From contig CAXYWB010000044.1 of the NCBI GenBank assembly GCA_964292695.1, positions 1 through 18,183 of the forward strand: a stretch of 18,183 nucleotides of DNA. The letters are read 5' to 3'. Made by a program: the position numbers and the translations under genes. Source of the DNA: UPXZ01 sp018055865 (GTDB taxonomy: Bacteria; Bacteroidota; Bacteroidia; Bacteroidales; Paludibacteraceae). Shown piece by piece: positions 7,310 to 15,543 of this stretch. The first letter of the stretch is position 1. Each line of letters opens with the position of its first letter. The notes under the pieces were generated by a model that searched no databases, was not told where the DNA came from, and saw nothing but the letters and a program-made list of their open reading frames with translations.

Positions 7310-8728
7310 TTAATAGCGGTAATGTTCTGATTTATAAGGGCCATCGGCATTTACACTGATGTAAGCAGCCTGTTCGGGAGTAAGTCTGGTAAGTTTTACG
7401 CCAAGTTGGTCCAGATGCAATCTTGCAACCTCTTCATCCAAATGTTTTGGCAAACGATACACATCTACCGGATAATCTTTGGTGTGAAGTTCAATCTGAG
7501 CCAATGTCTGATTGGTAAATGAATTGCTCATCACGAAAGAAGGGTGACCGGTAGCACAGCCCAAATTCACCAAACGGCCATCGGCAAGCAGCAGGATGGA
7601 ATGTCCGTCGGGGAAAATATATTTATCCACCTGAGGTTTGATATTTACGTGTTCTATTCCGGCATATTTTTTCAATTTATCCACCTGAATTTCATTATCA
7701 AAATGACCGATATTGCAAACAATGGCTCCATCTTTCATTTTTTCCATATGTTCAATGCGGATAATGTCTTTGTTTCCGGTTGTTGTGACATACACATTTC
7801 CTTCGGCCAGCGCATCCTCCACAGTTACAACCTGAAAGCCTTCCATGGCAGCCTGCAAGGCACAAATGGGATCAATTTCGGTAATCAGAACACGGGCACC
7901 GTAGGCACGCATCGATTTGGCTGAGCCTTTGCCCACATCGCCATAGCCACACACTACTACAACTTTTCCGGCAAGCATCAGGTCTGTGGCACGTTTAATG
8001 CCGTCGGCCAGTGATTCACGGCAACCGTACAGGTTGTCAAATTTTGATTTTGTTACCGAGTCGTTCACATTGAAGGCAGGGAAAAGCAGTGACCCTTCTT
8101 CCATCATCTGGTACAAACGATGCACTCCTGTGGTGGTTTCTTCAGACACGCCCCGGATTTCGGGAGCCATGCAACTCCAGAGAGCCGGTTCTTCTTTCAG
8201 AATGGTTTTCAGGATATTGTAAAGCTCCTGTTCGTCTTCGCCTTCGGCTTTTTTATCTAAAGCAGACGCATCTTTTTCAGCTTTCACACCCACGTGAATC
8301 ATCATAGTAGCATCTCCGCCATCATCCACTATGAGGGTTGGTCCTTTTTTTCCTTCGAAAGTCAACGCCTGAAGCGTGCACCACCAGTATTCTGCCAGAG
8401 TTTCGCCTTTCCAGGCAAAAACGGGCACACCTGCAACGGCAATGGCAGCGGCTGCATGGTCCTGAGTGGAATAAATGTTACAGCTCGCCCACCGAACATC
8501 GGCGCCAAGTGCTGTGAGTGTTTCGATGAGAACGGCAGTTTGAATGGTCATGTGGAGCGAACCCATAATGCGGGCTCCTTTCAGCGGTTTGGTTACTCCG
8601 TATTTAGCACGGAGCGCCATCAATCCGGGCATTTCTTTTTCGGCAAGTTCTATTTCTTTTCTACCATAGTCTGCCAACTTAATATCGGCCACTTTGTAGG
8701 GTAATGTTGAGAAAGTTTCTACATTCAT
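7310..8728 (-). CDS. ahcY: Adenosylhomocysteinase (S-adenosylhomocysteine hydrolase)
   Basis: AhcY uses bound NAD to split S-adenosylhomocysteine into homocysteine and adenosine. This removes the inhibitor formed by methyltransferases and feeds the methionine cycle. The 472-residue protein shows GSLHMT (His59), VDDGGDAT (Asp136), Glu197, and SVTKSKFDNLYG with Lys227 and Asp231, all matching the catalytic residues of the human enzyme. The NAD-binding glycine motif is GYGDVGKGSA at 261-270. The C-terminal Lys466 and Tyr470 in YKSEHYRY, which reach into the partner subunit's NAD site, are present. An insert of about 36 residues between roughly 147 and 190, rich in Lys and Glu, is the known long form found in many bacteria and plants. 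It is a single-gene unit with its own promoter and a shared terminator. I see no SAH or SAM riboswitch in the short leader. Confidence 0.97.
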   Translation of the reverse strand: MNVETFSTLPYKVADIKLADYGRKEIELAEKEMPGLMALRAKYGVTKPLKGARIMGSLHMTIQTAVLIETLTALGADVRWASCNIYSTQDHAAAAIAVAGVPVFAWKGETLAEYWWCTLQALTFEGKKGPTLIVDDGGDATMMIHVGVKAEKDASALDKKAEGEDEQELYNILKTILKEEPALWSCMAPEIRGVSEETTTGVHRLYQMMEEGSLLFPAFNVNDSVTKSKFDNLYGCRESLADGIKRATDLMLAGKVVVVCGYGDVGKGSAKSMRAYGARVLITEIDPICALQAAMEGFQVVTVEDALAEGNVYVTTTGNKDIIRIEHMEKMKDGAIVCNIGHFDNEIQVDKLKKYAGIEHVNIKPQVDKYIFPDGHSILLLADGRLVNLGCATGHPSFVMSNSFTNQTLAQIELHTKDYPVDVYRLPKHLDEEVARLHLDQLGVKLTRLTPEQAAYISVNADGPYKSEHYRY

Positions 8729-8781
8729 ATTTTTTTCTTTGATTGTTCTGATTTCAATTCGTTTTTCTGCTAAAACGGCTA

Positions 8782-8812
8782 CAAAGGTAATATTATTTTA
8801 TGGGTTTAGAAA
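8782..8812 (-). promoter_or_regulatory. Promoter of ahcY
   Basis: On the minus strand TACCTTTG lies at 8789-8782, a perfect TAnnTTTG. Upstream of it, after 19 bases, TTTC (8812-8809) stands where TTTG is expected. Transcription would start near 8775, giving a leader of about 47 bases. The -33 element has one mismatch. Confidence 0.55.
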
Positions 8813-8851
8813 ACGGTATCTACAACCTGTAAATCAAGGAATTTATGAACT

Positions 8852-9547
8852 TTATACAGCAAAATAACTTTCCAGCTGCTTTAAGGTGTCTTCACTGGTA
8901 GCAATATCGCGTACAATTTTTCCTTTCTCCAAAACAACCGTTCGTTTACAAACTTCAGTCACATGATTGAGGTCGTGACTTGAAATGAGCATAGTCGTAT
9001 TTTTGGTTTCCTGCAGTTCGTTGAGCAGCCGTTTCAACCTGATTTGCGATGAAGGGTCAAGAGCCGTAAAAGGTTCGTCGAGAATCAATATTTTCGGATC
9101 GCCCAGCAGGGCTGCAGCAATACCGGTTTTTTTTTGATTTCCCTTGGAAAGTTCACGTATCAGCTTTTTATTGCCGGCCACTTCGCCGTTGAAAAATTCG
9201 CTGAACTTTTCGACAAATGCAGCTATGTCACCTTCCGATTTGCTGTAAAGCTTTCCGACGAAGGAAAAATATTCGTCGGGAGTCAGATAATCAATGAGAA
9301 AATTTTCATCGAGAAATGAACCTACGTACGATTTCCATTCGTCACGCCTTGCAACCGGCTGATCGTTAATTATGACTTCACCGCTGTTGGCTTCTATCAG
9401 ATCCAGAACGAGGCGAAAAAGTGTAGTTTTTCCGGCTCCGTTGTTACCGACCAGACCAAAACTTTCGCCAGGTTGAATGGTTAACGATGAGATATCCAGC
9501 ACTGTAACGTCGTTGTATTTTTTTGTAAGATTTGAAATTGTTATCAT
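8852..9547 (-). CDS. ABC transporter ATP-binding protein
   Basis: This is the ATPase half of an ABC-2-type exporter. The 231-residue protein has Walker A GNNGAGKT at 34-41, a signature LSKGNQ at 133-138, Walker B ILILDEP at 153-159 with catalytic Glu158, the D-loop ALDP at 162-165 and the switch His191 in ISSHD. The signature departs from LSGGQ. The Q-loop glutamine appears replaced: the alignment of VGSFLDENFLIDYLT with the usual VGYxPQ..LxxxLT puts Asp80 in that place. Both variations occur in some bacterial ABC-2 ATPases, so I expect it to be active. It follows the permease gene with a 60-base gap filled largely by octanucleotide repeats. The exported substrate is unknown; antibiotic, lipid or peptide export are all possible. 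No terminator is evident between its stop and the ahcY promoter region. Confidence 0.9.
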   Translation of the reverse strand: MITISNLTKKYNDVTVLDISSLTIQPGESFGLVGNNGAGKTTLFRLVLDLIEANSGEVIINDQPVARRDEWKSYVGSFLDENFLIDYLTPDEYFSFVGKLYSKSEGDIAAFVEKFSEFFNGEVAGNKKLIRELSKGNQKKTGIAAALLGDPKILILDEPFTALDPSSQIRLKRLLNELQETKNTTMLISSHDLNHVTEVCKRTVVLEKGKIVRDIATSEDTLKQLESYFAV

Positions 9548-9564
9548 GAGTTTTCAGTATTTTT

Positions 9565-9612
9565 GGTGTATTGGTGTATTGAGTTATTAGGTTATTGGGT
9601 TATTGAGTTATT
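9565..9612. repeat. Six tandem copies of an octanucleotide inside the ABC operon
   Basis: Six adjacent 8-base units lie head to tail. Reading the plus strand they are GGTGTATT, GGTGTATT, GAGTTATT, AGGTTATT, GGGTTATT and GAGTTATT. Every unit ends in TATT, or ATT preceded by a T or G step, with substitutions confined to the first five positions. The array covers most of the gap between the permease stop codon (9608-9610) and the ATPase start (9547). The permease stop lies within the last unit. A change in copy number would move the ATPase start relative to the upstream stop in steps of 8 bases without changing either protein. Confidence 0.85.
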
Positions 9613-11095
9613 CGTTTTCCCGGAATCCTTCGGCCATGGCATATTTACGGCGAACAAACTGCCGTGTACTGAGTTTTATTTGATAGGGAATCAAAAAAAT
9701 ACCGGCCAGTCCGATTAGTCCGATTATAAGCAGAATGACATTGAAAGAAAGAAAATTTCCCAGAATAGCTGTCAGCAGCATAGGGAAAAACATGATTGGT
9801 AGAATTATCAGAAAGCTTTTATAGGTAGTTCCCTGATAGTTGAACATGCTGCGAGCCATCAAATCAATCCGCTTAGTATTGAATGTAGCAGTGAAAATCA
9901 GTAAGAACACATTCACACCGGTATTGAACAAAAACATGGCTATGTGCAGAAAAGCAAATTTTGTTCCCATCAGAAAGTAAGGCGTAGAAAGCAGAAATGA
10001 AATCACATTGAAAGCGATCAGAATAAAGTAATTGGCTTTTACGTAGGTTTTTGCGGGTATATTTTTAGTCAGAATAGCATCAAAATAATTGCTTTCCCAA
10101 CTCATAACCCACTGCCCGTAAGTGAGCGAGGCCATACCGGTAATGATCAAACCGCAAAAAACCAGCCAAGTAGCACTTCCGGAATACATTTCGTTAGTAT
10201 AAAACAATAAACCGTACAACATGAAGAAAGCGCTCATGTAAATCATTGATTTAGTGCGTTTATGCCTGAATATCAGACGAGTCTGCAAATGTATCAATTC
10301 ACCGATGGTGCCGTATTTTGTCAGAAATGAGAATCCTCCGGTCACTTTATTTTCGCCCCGATTCAGTTTTTCGTTGAATTTTTCGGGATAATAGTTTTTT
10401 GAAAAAAACAAAAGATTTAAACCATACGCCAATCCGGACATTATCAGCACTACTATCCACCCGAAAGAGTTGATAACCAGAAAATTGAATAATTTCATCG
10501 AGACATCAAACAGCGAAAATATCTTGAAATATTCCAAGGCCGCAATCCCCGACAGCATGACAAGCATCACAATAAGCGCTTTCAGGTCCGAACCAAAACG
10601 CCTTTTGAGATAAGAAGCCAGCCAAACGTCCATCCAGATAATCAGAATACAAACAACGACAAACTGAAAGGCAACCCAACCCGAATGCCACTCGGCTACA
10701 CTCCGGATAGCAAAAGGAATGATAACGAGCAGCGTAAGGTAATTGCCCGCGCTAAAAATCGGTTTCAGTAAAATGAAATTGACCAGCGTGGAGCGCTTAA
10801 CGGGCAAAGTTTGGTAAGCCTGCAGATTGAGCGTGTTGAGCGATTGCATGAAAAACCGAATAGTAAGTGCTATCAAAATGATGTAAAGCGAAGCTCCGTT
10901 AACGAGCTCCAGCGGCGAGAGAGAGTCGTGAACTTCTTCCAGTAAATTGCCCAGCATAAACCCTATAAAAAGGAAAATTACGGCAAAATACAAAGCCATA
11001 AATCCCATGAAAAGTTTTACGGCCAGACCACGATAGAAAGCTTGTGAACGAAATCCTTTCTGAAATTCCTGTTTTAATAAATCGGTTATGAACAT
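9608..11095 (-). CDS. ABC-2-type exporter permease, DUF5687-like
   Basis: The 495-residue protein is strongly hydrophobic, with about ten to twelve membrane segments and a basic cytoplasmic N-terminus (LLKQEFQKGFRSQAFYRG). Its length, its N-terminal pattern and its pairing with an ABC ATPase match the DUF5687 family, a Bacteroidota group of presumed ABC permeases. I assign this from general resemblance, since the family has no short diagnostic motif. A cytoplasmic stretch near the middle (about 255-280, HLQTRLIFRHKRTKS) resembles the amphipathic coupling region that contacts the ATPase in ABC-2 exporters. The gene lies 83 bases after the DUF6483-like gene and 60 bases before the ATPase gene, so the three are probably one transcript. 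The transported substrate cannot be inferred. Confidence 0.75.
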   Translation of the reverse strand: MFITDLLKQEFQKGFRSQAFYRGLAVKLFMGFMALYFAVIFLFIGFMLGNLLEEVHDSLSPLELVNGASLYIILIALTIRFFMQSLNTLNLQAYQTLPVKRSTLVNFILLKPIFSAGNYLTLLVIIPFAIRSVAEWHSGWVAFQFVVVCILIIWMDVWLASYLKRRFGSDLKALIVMLVMLSGIAALEYFKIFSLFDVSMKLFNFLVINSFGWIVVLIMSGLAYGLNLLFFSKNYYPEKFNEKLNRGENKVTGGFSFLTKYGTIGELIHLQTRLIFRHKRTKSMIYMSAFFMLYGLLFYTNEMYSGSATWLVFCGLIITGMASLTYGQWVMSWESNYFDAILTKNIPAKTYVKANYFILIAFNVISFLLSTPYFLMGTKFAFLHIAMFLFNTGVNVFLLIFTATFNTKRIDLMARSMFNYQGTTYKSFLIILPIMFFPMLLTAILGNFLSFNVILLIIGLIGLAGIFLIPYQIKLSTRQFVRRKYAMAEGFRENE

Positions 11096-11178
11096 AGGAT
11101 TTTAGTTTGTTTTTTTATAGGAATAAAATAAAAAGCTGAGTGTTTGTTAGTAAATGAACAAAGTTCTGAAAAGGAAAT

Positions 11179-11580
11179 TTATTGATTCTGAAGTTCTGAA
11201 ATGCGGTTTTCACGTTCCATGGAATAGGTTCTGTCAATGGAATTGATGTAAAGCAACAGCTCCAGTGTGATGTTGAACAAATTCTTGCGTTGCTGGTCGT
11301 TTTTTTCAAGCCAGGCTCTTTGATACAACACTTCAGTCAGAATTTCCAGGCGCGACAGCCTTTCGGGCTTGTTCGGATAGAGTTGAGAAAAATATCCGAT
11401 TAGTTCTTCTTTACTTTTGGATTCGAAAAACTGAATGTCATTACCCAGATAAGGTTTTACCACTTCATTGTTGAAACTTACCACCAAATCCGAATTATCC
11501 GTCTTTCTTTTGGAAAGCCATTTGGCCAGACTCTCGCTGAAGAGCTGAAAAAGCCGCATGATGTAATCTTCCTTTAACAT
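11179..11580 (-). CDS. Small cytoplasmic protein, DUF6483-like
   Basis: I chose the start at 11580 (133 residues), giving MLKEDYIMRLFQLF. The longer frame from 11637 would read through the terminator hairpin. The protein has no signal peptide or membrane segment and appears almost wholly helical, with heptad-like spacing in the C-terminal half (NITLELLLYINSIDRTYSME). The opening 'DYIMR.F..' and the closing acidic helix resemble the DUF6483 family of uncharacterised proteins in Firmicutes and Bacteroidota; I give this from memory and only with moderate trust. No catalytic motif is visible. It precedes the ABC permease gene by 83 bases, so a link to the exporter is possible but unproven. A transcription terminator lies 18 bases before its ATG, which raises the question of how it is expressed. 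Confidence 0.65.
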   Translation of the reverse strand: MLKEDYIMRLFQLFSESLAKWLSKRKTDNSDLVVSFNNEVVKPYLGNDIQFFESKSKEELIGYFSQLYPNKPERLSRLEILTEVLYQRAWLEKNDQQRKNLFNITLELLLYINSIDRTYSMERENRISELQNQ

Positions 11581-11597
11581 TTTGTGGATAAAAAAAG

Positions 11598-11634
11598 AAA
11601 AACGGCACAGCACATAATGCAACGTGCCGTTTTT
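11598..11634 (-). terminator. Terminator after the M16 peptidase gene
   Basis: Perfect 11-base arms (11598-11608 and 11624-11634, core CGGCAC/GTGCCG) surround a 15-base loop that can itself form a GCA/TGC pair. On the minus strand the hairpin ends in a T-rich run (complement of 11591-11602). It lies 25 bases after the M16 stop and ends 18 bases before the next start codon. Confidence 0.85.
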
Positions 11635-11658
11635 CATAAAAAGTGAATTTCAATCAAT

Positions 11659-14496
11659 TTATTTGCTTTCGCTGGTCATGGATACTTCAACCCGATTGCC
11701 CTGTTTGAATAATTGAGTGGCAAATTTTTTCAGGGTTTTGACCGAAAGCTGATCGACGTATTTCTGATAATTGCTCACAAAATCAGCACCATAGCGGTAT
11801 TGTTTATTTAGCGAACTCAGCGTATTTTCATTCTTCTTCAGTTCGTCGGCGTGCTGTTTGGTCATGAATTCTTTGATTTTTTGAACTTCTTCGGCTTTCG
11901 GCCCATTTTTTTGCAGTTCGGTCACCGCTTTGTTGATGGCATTTACCAGTTCCACGCGTCTGTTTGGTTCTGTGTCAAATTGCATCTGGATGGTAAATCC
12001 TTCGAACGGCTCTTTTTCCTGCTCGGCCATCACCTGCACACCATAAGTTCCGCCCAGTTTTTCGCGGATTTTTTCCATCAGCTGAATATCCAATACTTGT
12101 TTCAAAGCGTCCAACTGTATGGAATTCTGCAGGTTGTATTTCATTTTTCCGGAAAATACAATGGCAGACGATGCTTTGGGAGTTTCGAGTGCGCGGGTAA
12201 AATGATTGTCGAATTTTCCTTTGCGGGCTTTCATTGCGTTGGGATTGAAAGTTGATTTTTCGGCATATCCCGGAATGGATGCTATGTATTGCTCTGCAAG
12301 CGGTTTGAATTCTTCGGGATTCACATTGCCGACAATGGTAAATACAAATTTTCCGGCATTGGCGAAACGTTCTTTGTAAAGCTTCAGCATGGTCTCATAA
12401 TCGGCTTTCCCTATATTTTCGGCGTTGATAAAGCGTCCGCGCGGATTGTTCATGTACATGGCATTCATAATCGAATCACTGAAAGCCACCATCGGATTGT
12501 TTCCCAGGTTAGCAAACACGGAATTTGCGCGCGATGCAAATGAAGCATACGTTTGCGGGTCGTTGCGCACGCTGGTAAAATTAAGGTAAAGCAGTTGCAG
12601 AGCGGTTTCAAGGTCTTTTATGTTCGATTTTCCACTGATATTTTCCGAGTACGTTTTCAGTCCGAAATCCATACTGATGTTTTTTCCTGCAAGGGCTTTT
12701 TTCAAATCATTTGCGCTGAATTTGCCCAATCCGCCTACGCTGATGGCAGTTTCGCCCAAAATCATTTTCATCTCATCGCTCATCATTTTGATTTCTGAAA
12801 TGTGATTGTCACTTATCATAGAAGTGCCACCCTGCGCAAAACCGGAAATCAGGATTTCATCATCTTTGAAATTAGTTGGTTTTACCACTACCAAAGCTCC
12901 GTTGGAAAGTGTCCAGATAGTTTCATCGCCCTTTTTTTCTTCATTCAAAATACTTCCTTTTACCGGCAGTTCGGCTATCAGGGGTTCATTGATGGTGTTA
13001 TCCACATAGGCCTCCAGTTTTTCCGCGTCGAGTTTTTTTATCAGGTCAGACAGTTCGGTTTCGGTTGAATACGTTTCATTTTCTGTTCCCAGAATGGCCA
13101 AAACACGGTTCTTATCGGTAAATTGTTGTTGCGATATCTGATTAATGGCTTCCAGCGGTATATAACCAATCATTTGCTGCATGGTAGCAAATTTGTCAGC
13201 TATTGCCGGAATTGGTTCGTTTTTCAGGAAATGATTCACGTATTGATTTACAAAAAAATCACTCCGTTGTTTATCGCGTTCGTTGTTCAGTTTTTCCAGG
13301 TCGCTCATGTATGTTGCCTTGGCACGTTCGTACTCACCGGCTGTAAACCCGAAATCTTTCACCCGTTTTGCTTCGCGCATCAGCGTTTCGATGGCTAAAT
13401 CCGTTTTTCCGGGATTGGAAATGGCCACTAATTGGAGAGCATCCGTTTTGTGTACTGCCCCAAAGTAGGCTCCGCTGCTTACAGCTGTGTAGGCAAATGG
13501 TGGATTTTCTTTCTGAAGTATCTCTTCCAGACGGTTTGTGAGCATTTTTTCGACCATTTTATTGGCAAAATCATAAATCAAATAATCCATTCCTGTTTTT
13601 TTATCAGCGGGCACTCCATTGCGTTTGTACATCACTATCACGTTGGTCATCGGGTTTTCCTTGTCTTTGGCTATGCCGATGAGTGGTTCATCGTTGTCGG
13701 GGATTTGTTCATAAATGCGTTCGGCCGGATTTACCGGAGTTTTGATGTCGGCAAACATCGTTTTGATGTTGCTTTCCATTTTATCCACATCTATATCTCC
13801 TACAATGATAATTCCTTGTAAATCCGGACGATACCATTTTTTATAATAATCTCTGAGTACTTCTGGCGCAAAATTGTCAATTACATCCATTGTACCAATA
13901 GGCATGCGTTCTGCATACTTACTTCCTTTGAAAAGCGTCGGGAGCAACGTTTCGAGCATGCGTTGATTCATATTCTGACGCGTTCGCCATTCTTCGTGAA
14001 TCACTTTGCGCTCTTTATCAATGTCTTTGTCGCGAAGGAGCAGAAAACCCGACCAATCGTGCAGAACCATCAAAGCGCTATCCAGAACCGTCTGACGCGT
14101 GGCCGGAACATTGTTGATCAGATAAATGGTTTCGTCGAATCCGGTCATTGCATTCAGGTTTTGACCAAATTTCACACCTATGCTTTCCAGGTATGATGTC
14201 AGACTTTTACCCGTGTTGTCGTTTGGAAAATTTTTGGTACCGTTGAATGCCATGTGTTCAAGAAAATGTGCCAACCCGCGCTGATTTTCCTCTTCCTGCA
14301 TCGATCCCACTTTTTGTACGATGTAGAAATTGGCTTGTTTTTCCGGCAGCGTATTTCGGCGGATGTAATAAGTCATACCATTTTCTAATTTGCCGATTTT
14401 TACATCTTTATCCACCGGTATGGGTGGCATTTGCTGCGCAGATACGTCCAAAAAAGCAATCATAATTAATCCAGATAATAATGTTAGTTTTTTCAT
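11659..14496 (-). CDS. Secreted M16-family metallopeptidase (pitrilysin/insulinase type)
   Basis: The 945-residue precursor starts with a signal peptide likely cleaved after Ala20 (LDVSAQQ), so it acts in the periplasm or at the outer membrane. The inverted zinc motif HFLEH at 77-81 supplies His77, Glu80 and His81. The later acidic motif ERKVIHEEW at 162-170 provides the third zinc ligand region. The protein then repeats the M16 fold: four domains in two halves, with the second half lacking a second HxxEH, as usual. The C-terminal half has the GGTYGVQV motif (near 813) that contributes the conserved substrate-binding Arg/Tyr region. The length resembles E. coli PqqL (931 residues). Such enzymes degrade peptides inside a closed chamber. 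The gene lies 52 bases after the HTH regulator gene with no terminator or clear promoter between, so it may be transcribed with DUF2975 and the regulator. Confidence 0.92.
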   Translation of the reverse strand: MKKLTLLSGLIMIAFLDVSAQQMPPIPVDKDVKIGKLENGMTYYIRRNTLPEKQANFYIVQKVGSMQEEENQRGLAHFLEHMAFNGTKNFPNDNTGKSLTSYLESIGVKFGQNLNAMTGFDETIYLINNVPATRQTVLDSALMVLHDWSGFLLLRDKDIDKERKVIHEEWRTRQNMNQRMLETLLPTLFKGSKYAERMPIGTMDVIDNFAPEVLRDYYKKWYRPDLQGIIIVGDIDVDKMESNIKTMFADIKTPVNPAERIYEQIPDNDEPLIGIAKDKENPMTNVIVMYKRNGVPADKKTGMDYLIYDFANKMVEKMLTNRLEEILQKENPPFAYTAVSSGAYFGAVHKTDALQLVAISNPGKTDLAIETLMREAKRVKDFGFTAGEYERAKATYMSDLEKLNNERDKQRSDFFVNQYVNHFLKNEPIPAIADKFATMQQMIGYIPLEAINQISQQQFTDKNRVLAILGTENETYSTETELSDLIKKLDAEKLEAYVDNTINEPLIAELPVKGSILNEEKKGDETIWTLSNGALVVVKPTNFKDDEILISGFAQGGTSMISDNHISEIKMMSDEMKMILGETAISVGGLGKFSANDLKKALAGKNISMDFGLKTYSENISGKSNIKDLETALQLLYLNFTSVRNDPQTYASFASRANSVFANLGNNPMVAFSDSIMNAMYMNNPRGRFINAENIGKADYETMLKLYKERFANAGKFVFTIVGNVNPEEFKPLAEQYIASIPGYAEKSTFNPNAMKARKGKFDNHFTRALETPKASSAIVFSGKMKYNLQNSIQLDALKQVLDIQLMEKIREKLGGTYGVQVMAEQEKEPFEGFTIQMQFDTEPNRRVELVNAINKAVTELQKNGPKAEEVQKIKEFMTKQHADELKKNENTLSSLNKQYRYGADFVSNYQKYVDQLSVKTLKKFATQLFKQGNRVEVSMTSESK

Positions 14497-14548
14497 TTTT
14501 AAGAAATCATTTAATTGTTAAAATATCTTTTATATAAATCTATTCATT

Positions 14549-14785
14549 CTACTCATATTTTTTTTCCGGATCAGGGGTCACTTCTCCGTTCCACTCCAGT
14601 ATATCTCCCGGCTGACAATCAAGCTCTTTACAAATAGCTTCGAGCGTACTGAACCTTATGGCTTTTGCCTTGCATGTTTTCAGAATAGAAAGATTAGCCG
14701 GCGTAATCCCCACCCGCTCAGACAGTTCGTTGAGTGAAATTTTTCGCCGGGCCATCTGCACATCCAAATTAACTATAATCGCCAT
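14549..14785 (-). CDS. Small XRE-type HTH regulator, YozG-like
   Basis: The 78-residue protein consists almost entirely of one Cro/C1-type DNA-binding domain. ISLNELSERVGITPANLSIL (16-35) forms the helix-turn-helix, followed by IRFSTLEAICKELDCQPGDI (43-62), and a short charged tail ends the protein. This pattern, including MAIIVNLDVQMARRKIS at the start, matches the YozG-like subgroup. I chose the ATG at 14785. The longer frame to 14893 overlaps the upstream gene and adds unrelated residues. It follows the DUF2975 gene by 17 bases, an arrangement also known from Bacillus (yoaS-yozG). The usual inference is that the small regulator controls its own operon and that the membrane protein modulates it, but this has not been established as far as I know. 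Confidence 0.88.
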   Translation of the reverse strand: MAIIVNLDVQMARRKISLNELSERVGITPANLSILKTCKAKAIRFSTLEAICKELDCQPGDILEWNGEVTPDPEKKYE

Positions 14786-14802
14786 TATTTTTCTGAAATT
14801 TT

Positions 14803-15495
14803 TTAAATAGTCAAATCTTGTTCTTCTTTCAGCTTGTAACCACGAGAAAGTACTTCTGCAAAAAGAAGTACAACAACTCCCAGCAACACCCAAATTAAAC
14901 CGGGTTGTTCAAACTGAATCGTATAATCAGCAAATTCAAACATCTGGATATTCATACTGTAAACCACCCAATTTCCCAGAAAAGATACAAGATAATAGAG
15001 TAAAAGTAAACTCCCAATCCAACGCATGTACCGGATATTAGTCTGATCAAATACCTGTTCTTTTTTCAGCCTTCCGTTTAGTTTGATAAAAAATAACGGA
15101 ATCAGTGTTATAATAACCAGAGTAATCAATGAGAGCAATATCTGCGAAATCTGATAAAATAAAACCTGACCTCCTGTGCCTGTAAATTCTACGTAATGTG
15201 CCTGCGCTTTATCGTAGCGGATTTCTGTTTGCTTATTCTCTTTCAGGTTATTAACACTGTCCGGAAAAGTTGAAAAATCCGGCTCTGCCTTCAAATCCAG
15301 AAAATATACAGTTTTAGGCTTTTCTGAAGAAATATTCTTTTCCTTCATGCTTGATGCCTTTTTCATTCCTTCTTCAAATCCCAGCATGAAATCATCAACT
15401 CCCGAAACAAAAGAAGATAAAATCAGAACAATATAAATGACGATAGCTAAAACTGACAAGATGCCTAATCTTCCGTTTGCTGAATTGAATTTCAT
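14803..15495 (-). CDS. DUF2975 membrane protein (YoaS-like)
   Basis: The start at 15495 (MKFNSANG, 230 residues) is supported by the promoter at 15544-15574, which lies inside any longer frame. Four membrane segments are visible: about 10-32, a second around 111-135, a third near 150-170 and a fourth near 195-215. A large loop of about 80 residues separates the first two and probably faces outside. The last three segments with the cytoplasmic link LNGRLKKEQVFDQTNIRYMRWIG are typical of DUF2975, where the K..VF...N...LR pattern is conserved. Function is unknown. DUF2975 proteins are regularly encoded just before a YozG-like HTH protein, as here, suggesting a membrane-linked regulatory pair. 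The C-terminal tail ends 17 bases before the regulator's start. Confidence 0.8.
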   Translation of the reverse strand: MKFNSANGRLGILSVLAIVIYIVLILSSFVSGVDDFMLGFEEGMKKASSMKEKNISSEKPKTVYFLDLKAEPDFSTFPDSVNNLKENKQTEIRYDKAQAHYVEFTGTGGQVLFYQISQILLSLITLVIITLIPLFFIKLNGRLKKEQVFDQTNIRYMRWIGSLLLLYYLVSFLGNWVVYSMNIQMFEFADYTIQFEQPGLIWVLLGVVVLLFAEVLSRGYKLKEEQDLTI

Positions 15496-15543
15496 ATATG
15501 TTGATTTTTTTTTTGACTTTTTAATCAATTGTTTTTCACAATG

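Noticed and set aside
8729..8790. SAM or SAH riboswitch in front of ahcY
   Set aside because: The predicted leader is only about 47 bases, A+T-rich, and shows no conserved core or stable multi-stem structure.
11581..11637. Nineteen extra N-terminal codons for the DUF6483-like gene
   Set aside because: They are encoded by the terminator hairpin and are not protein-like; the start at 11580 gives a sensible N-terminus.
11851..14465. Many open plus-strand frames opposite the M16 gene
   Set aside because: They are antisense shadows with Phe-, His- and Cys-rich composition. The M16 frame has a signal peptide, a zinc motif and full family length.
14786..14893. N-terminal extension of the HTH regulator
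   Set aside because: It overlaps the coding end of the DUF2975 gene in another frame and adds residues foreign to the family. The start at 14785 matches the family N-terminus.
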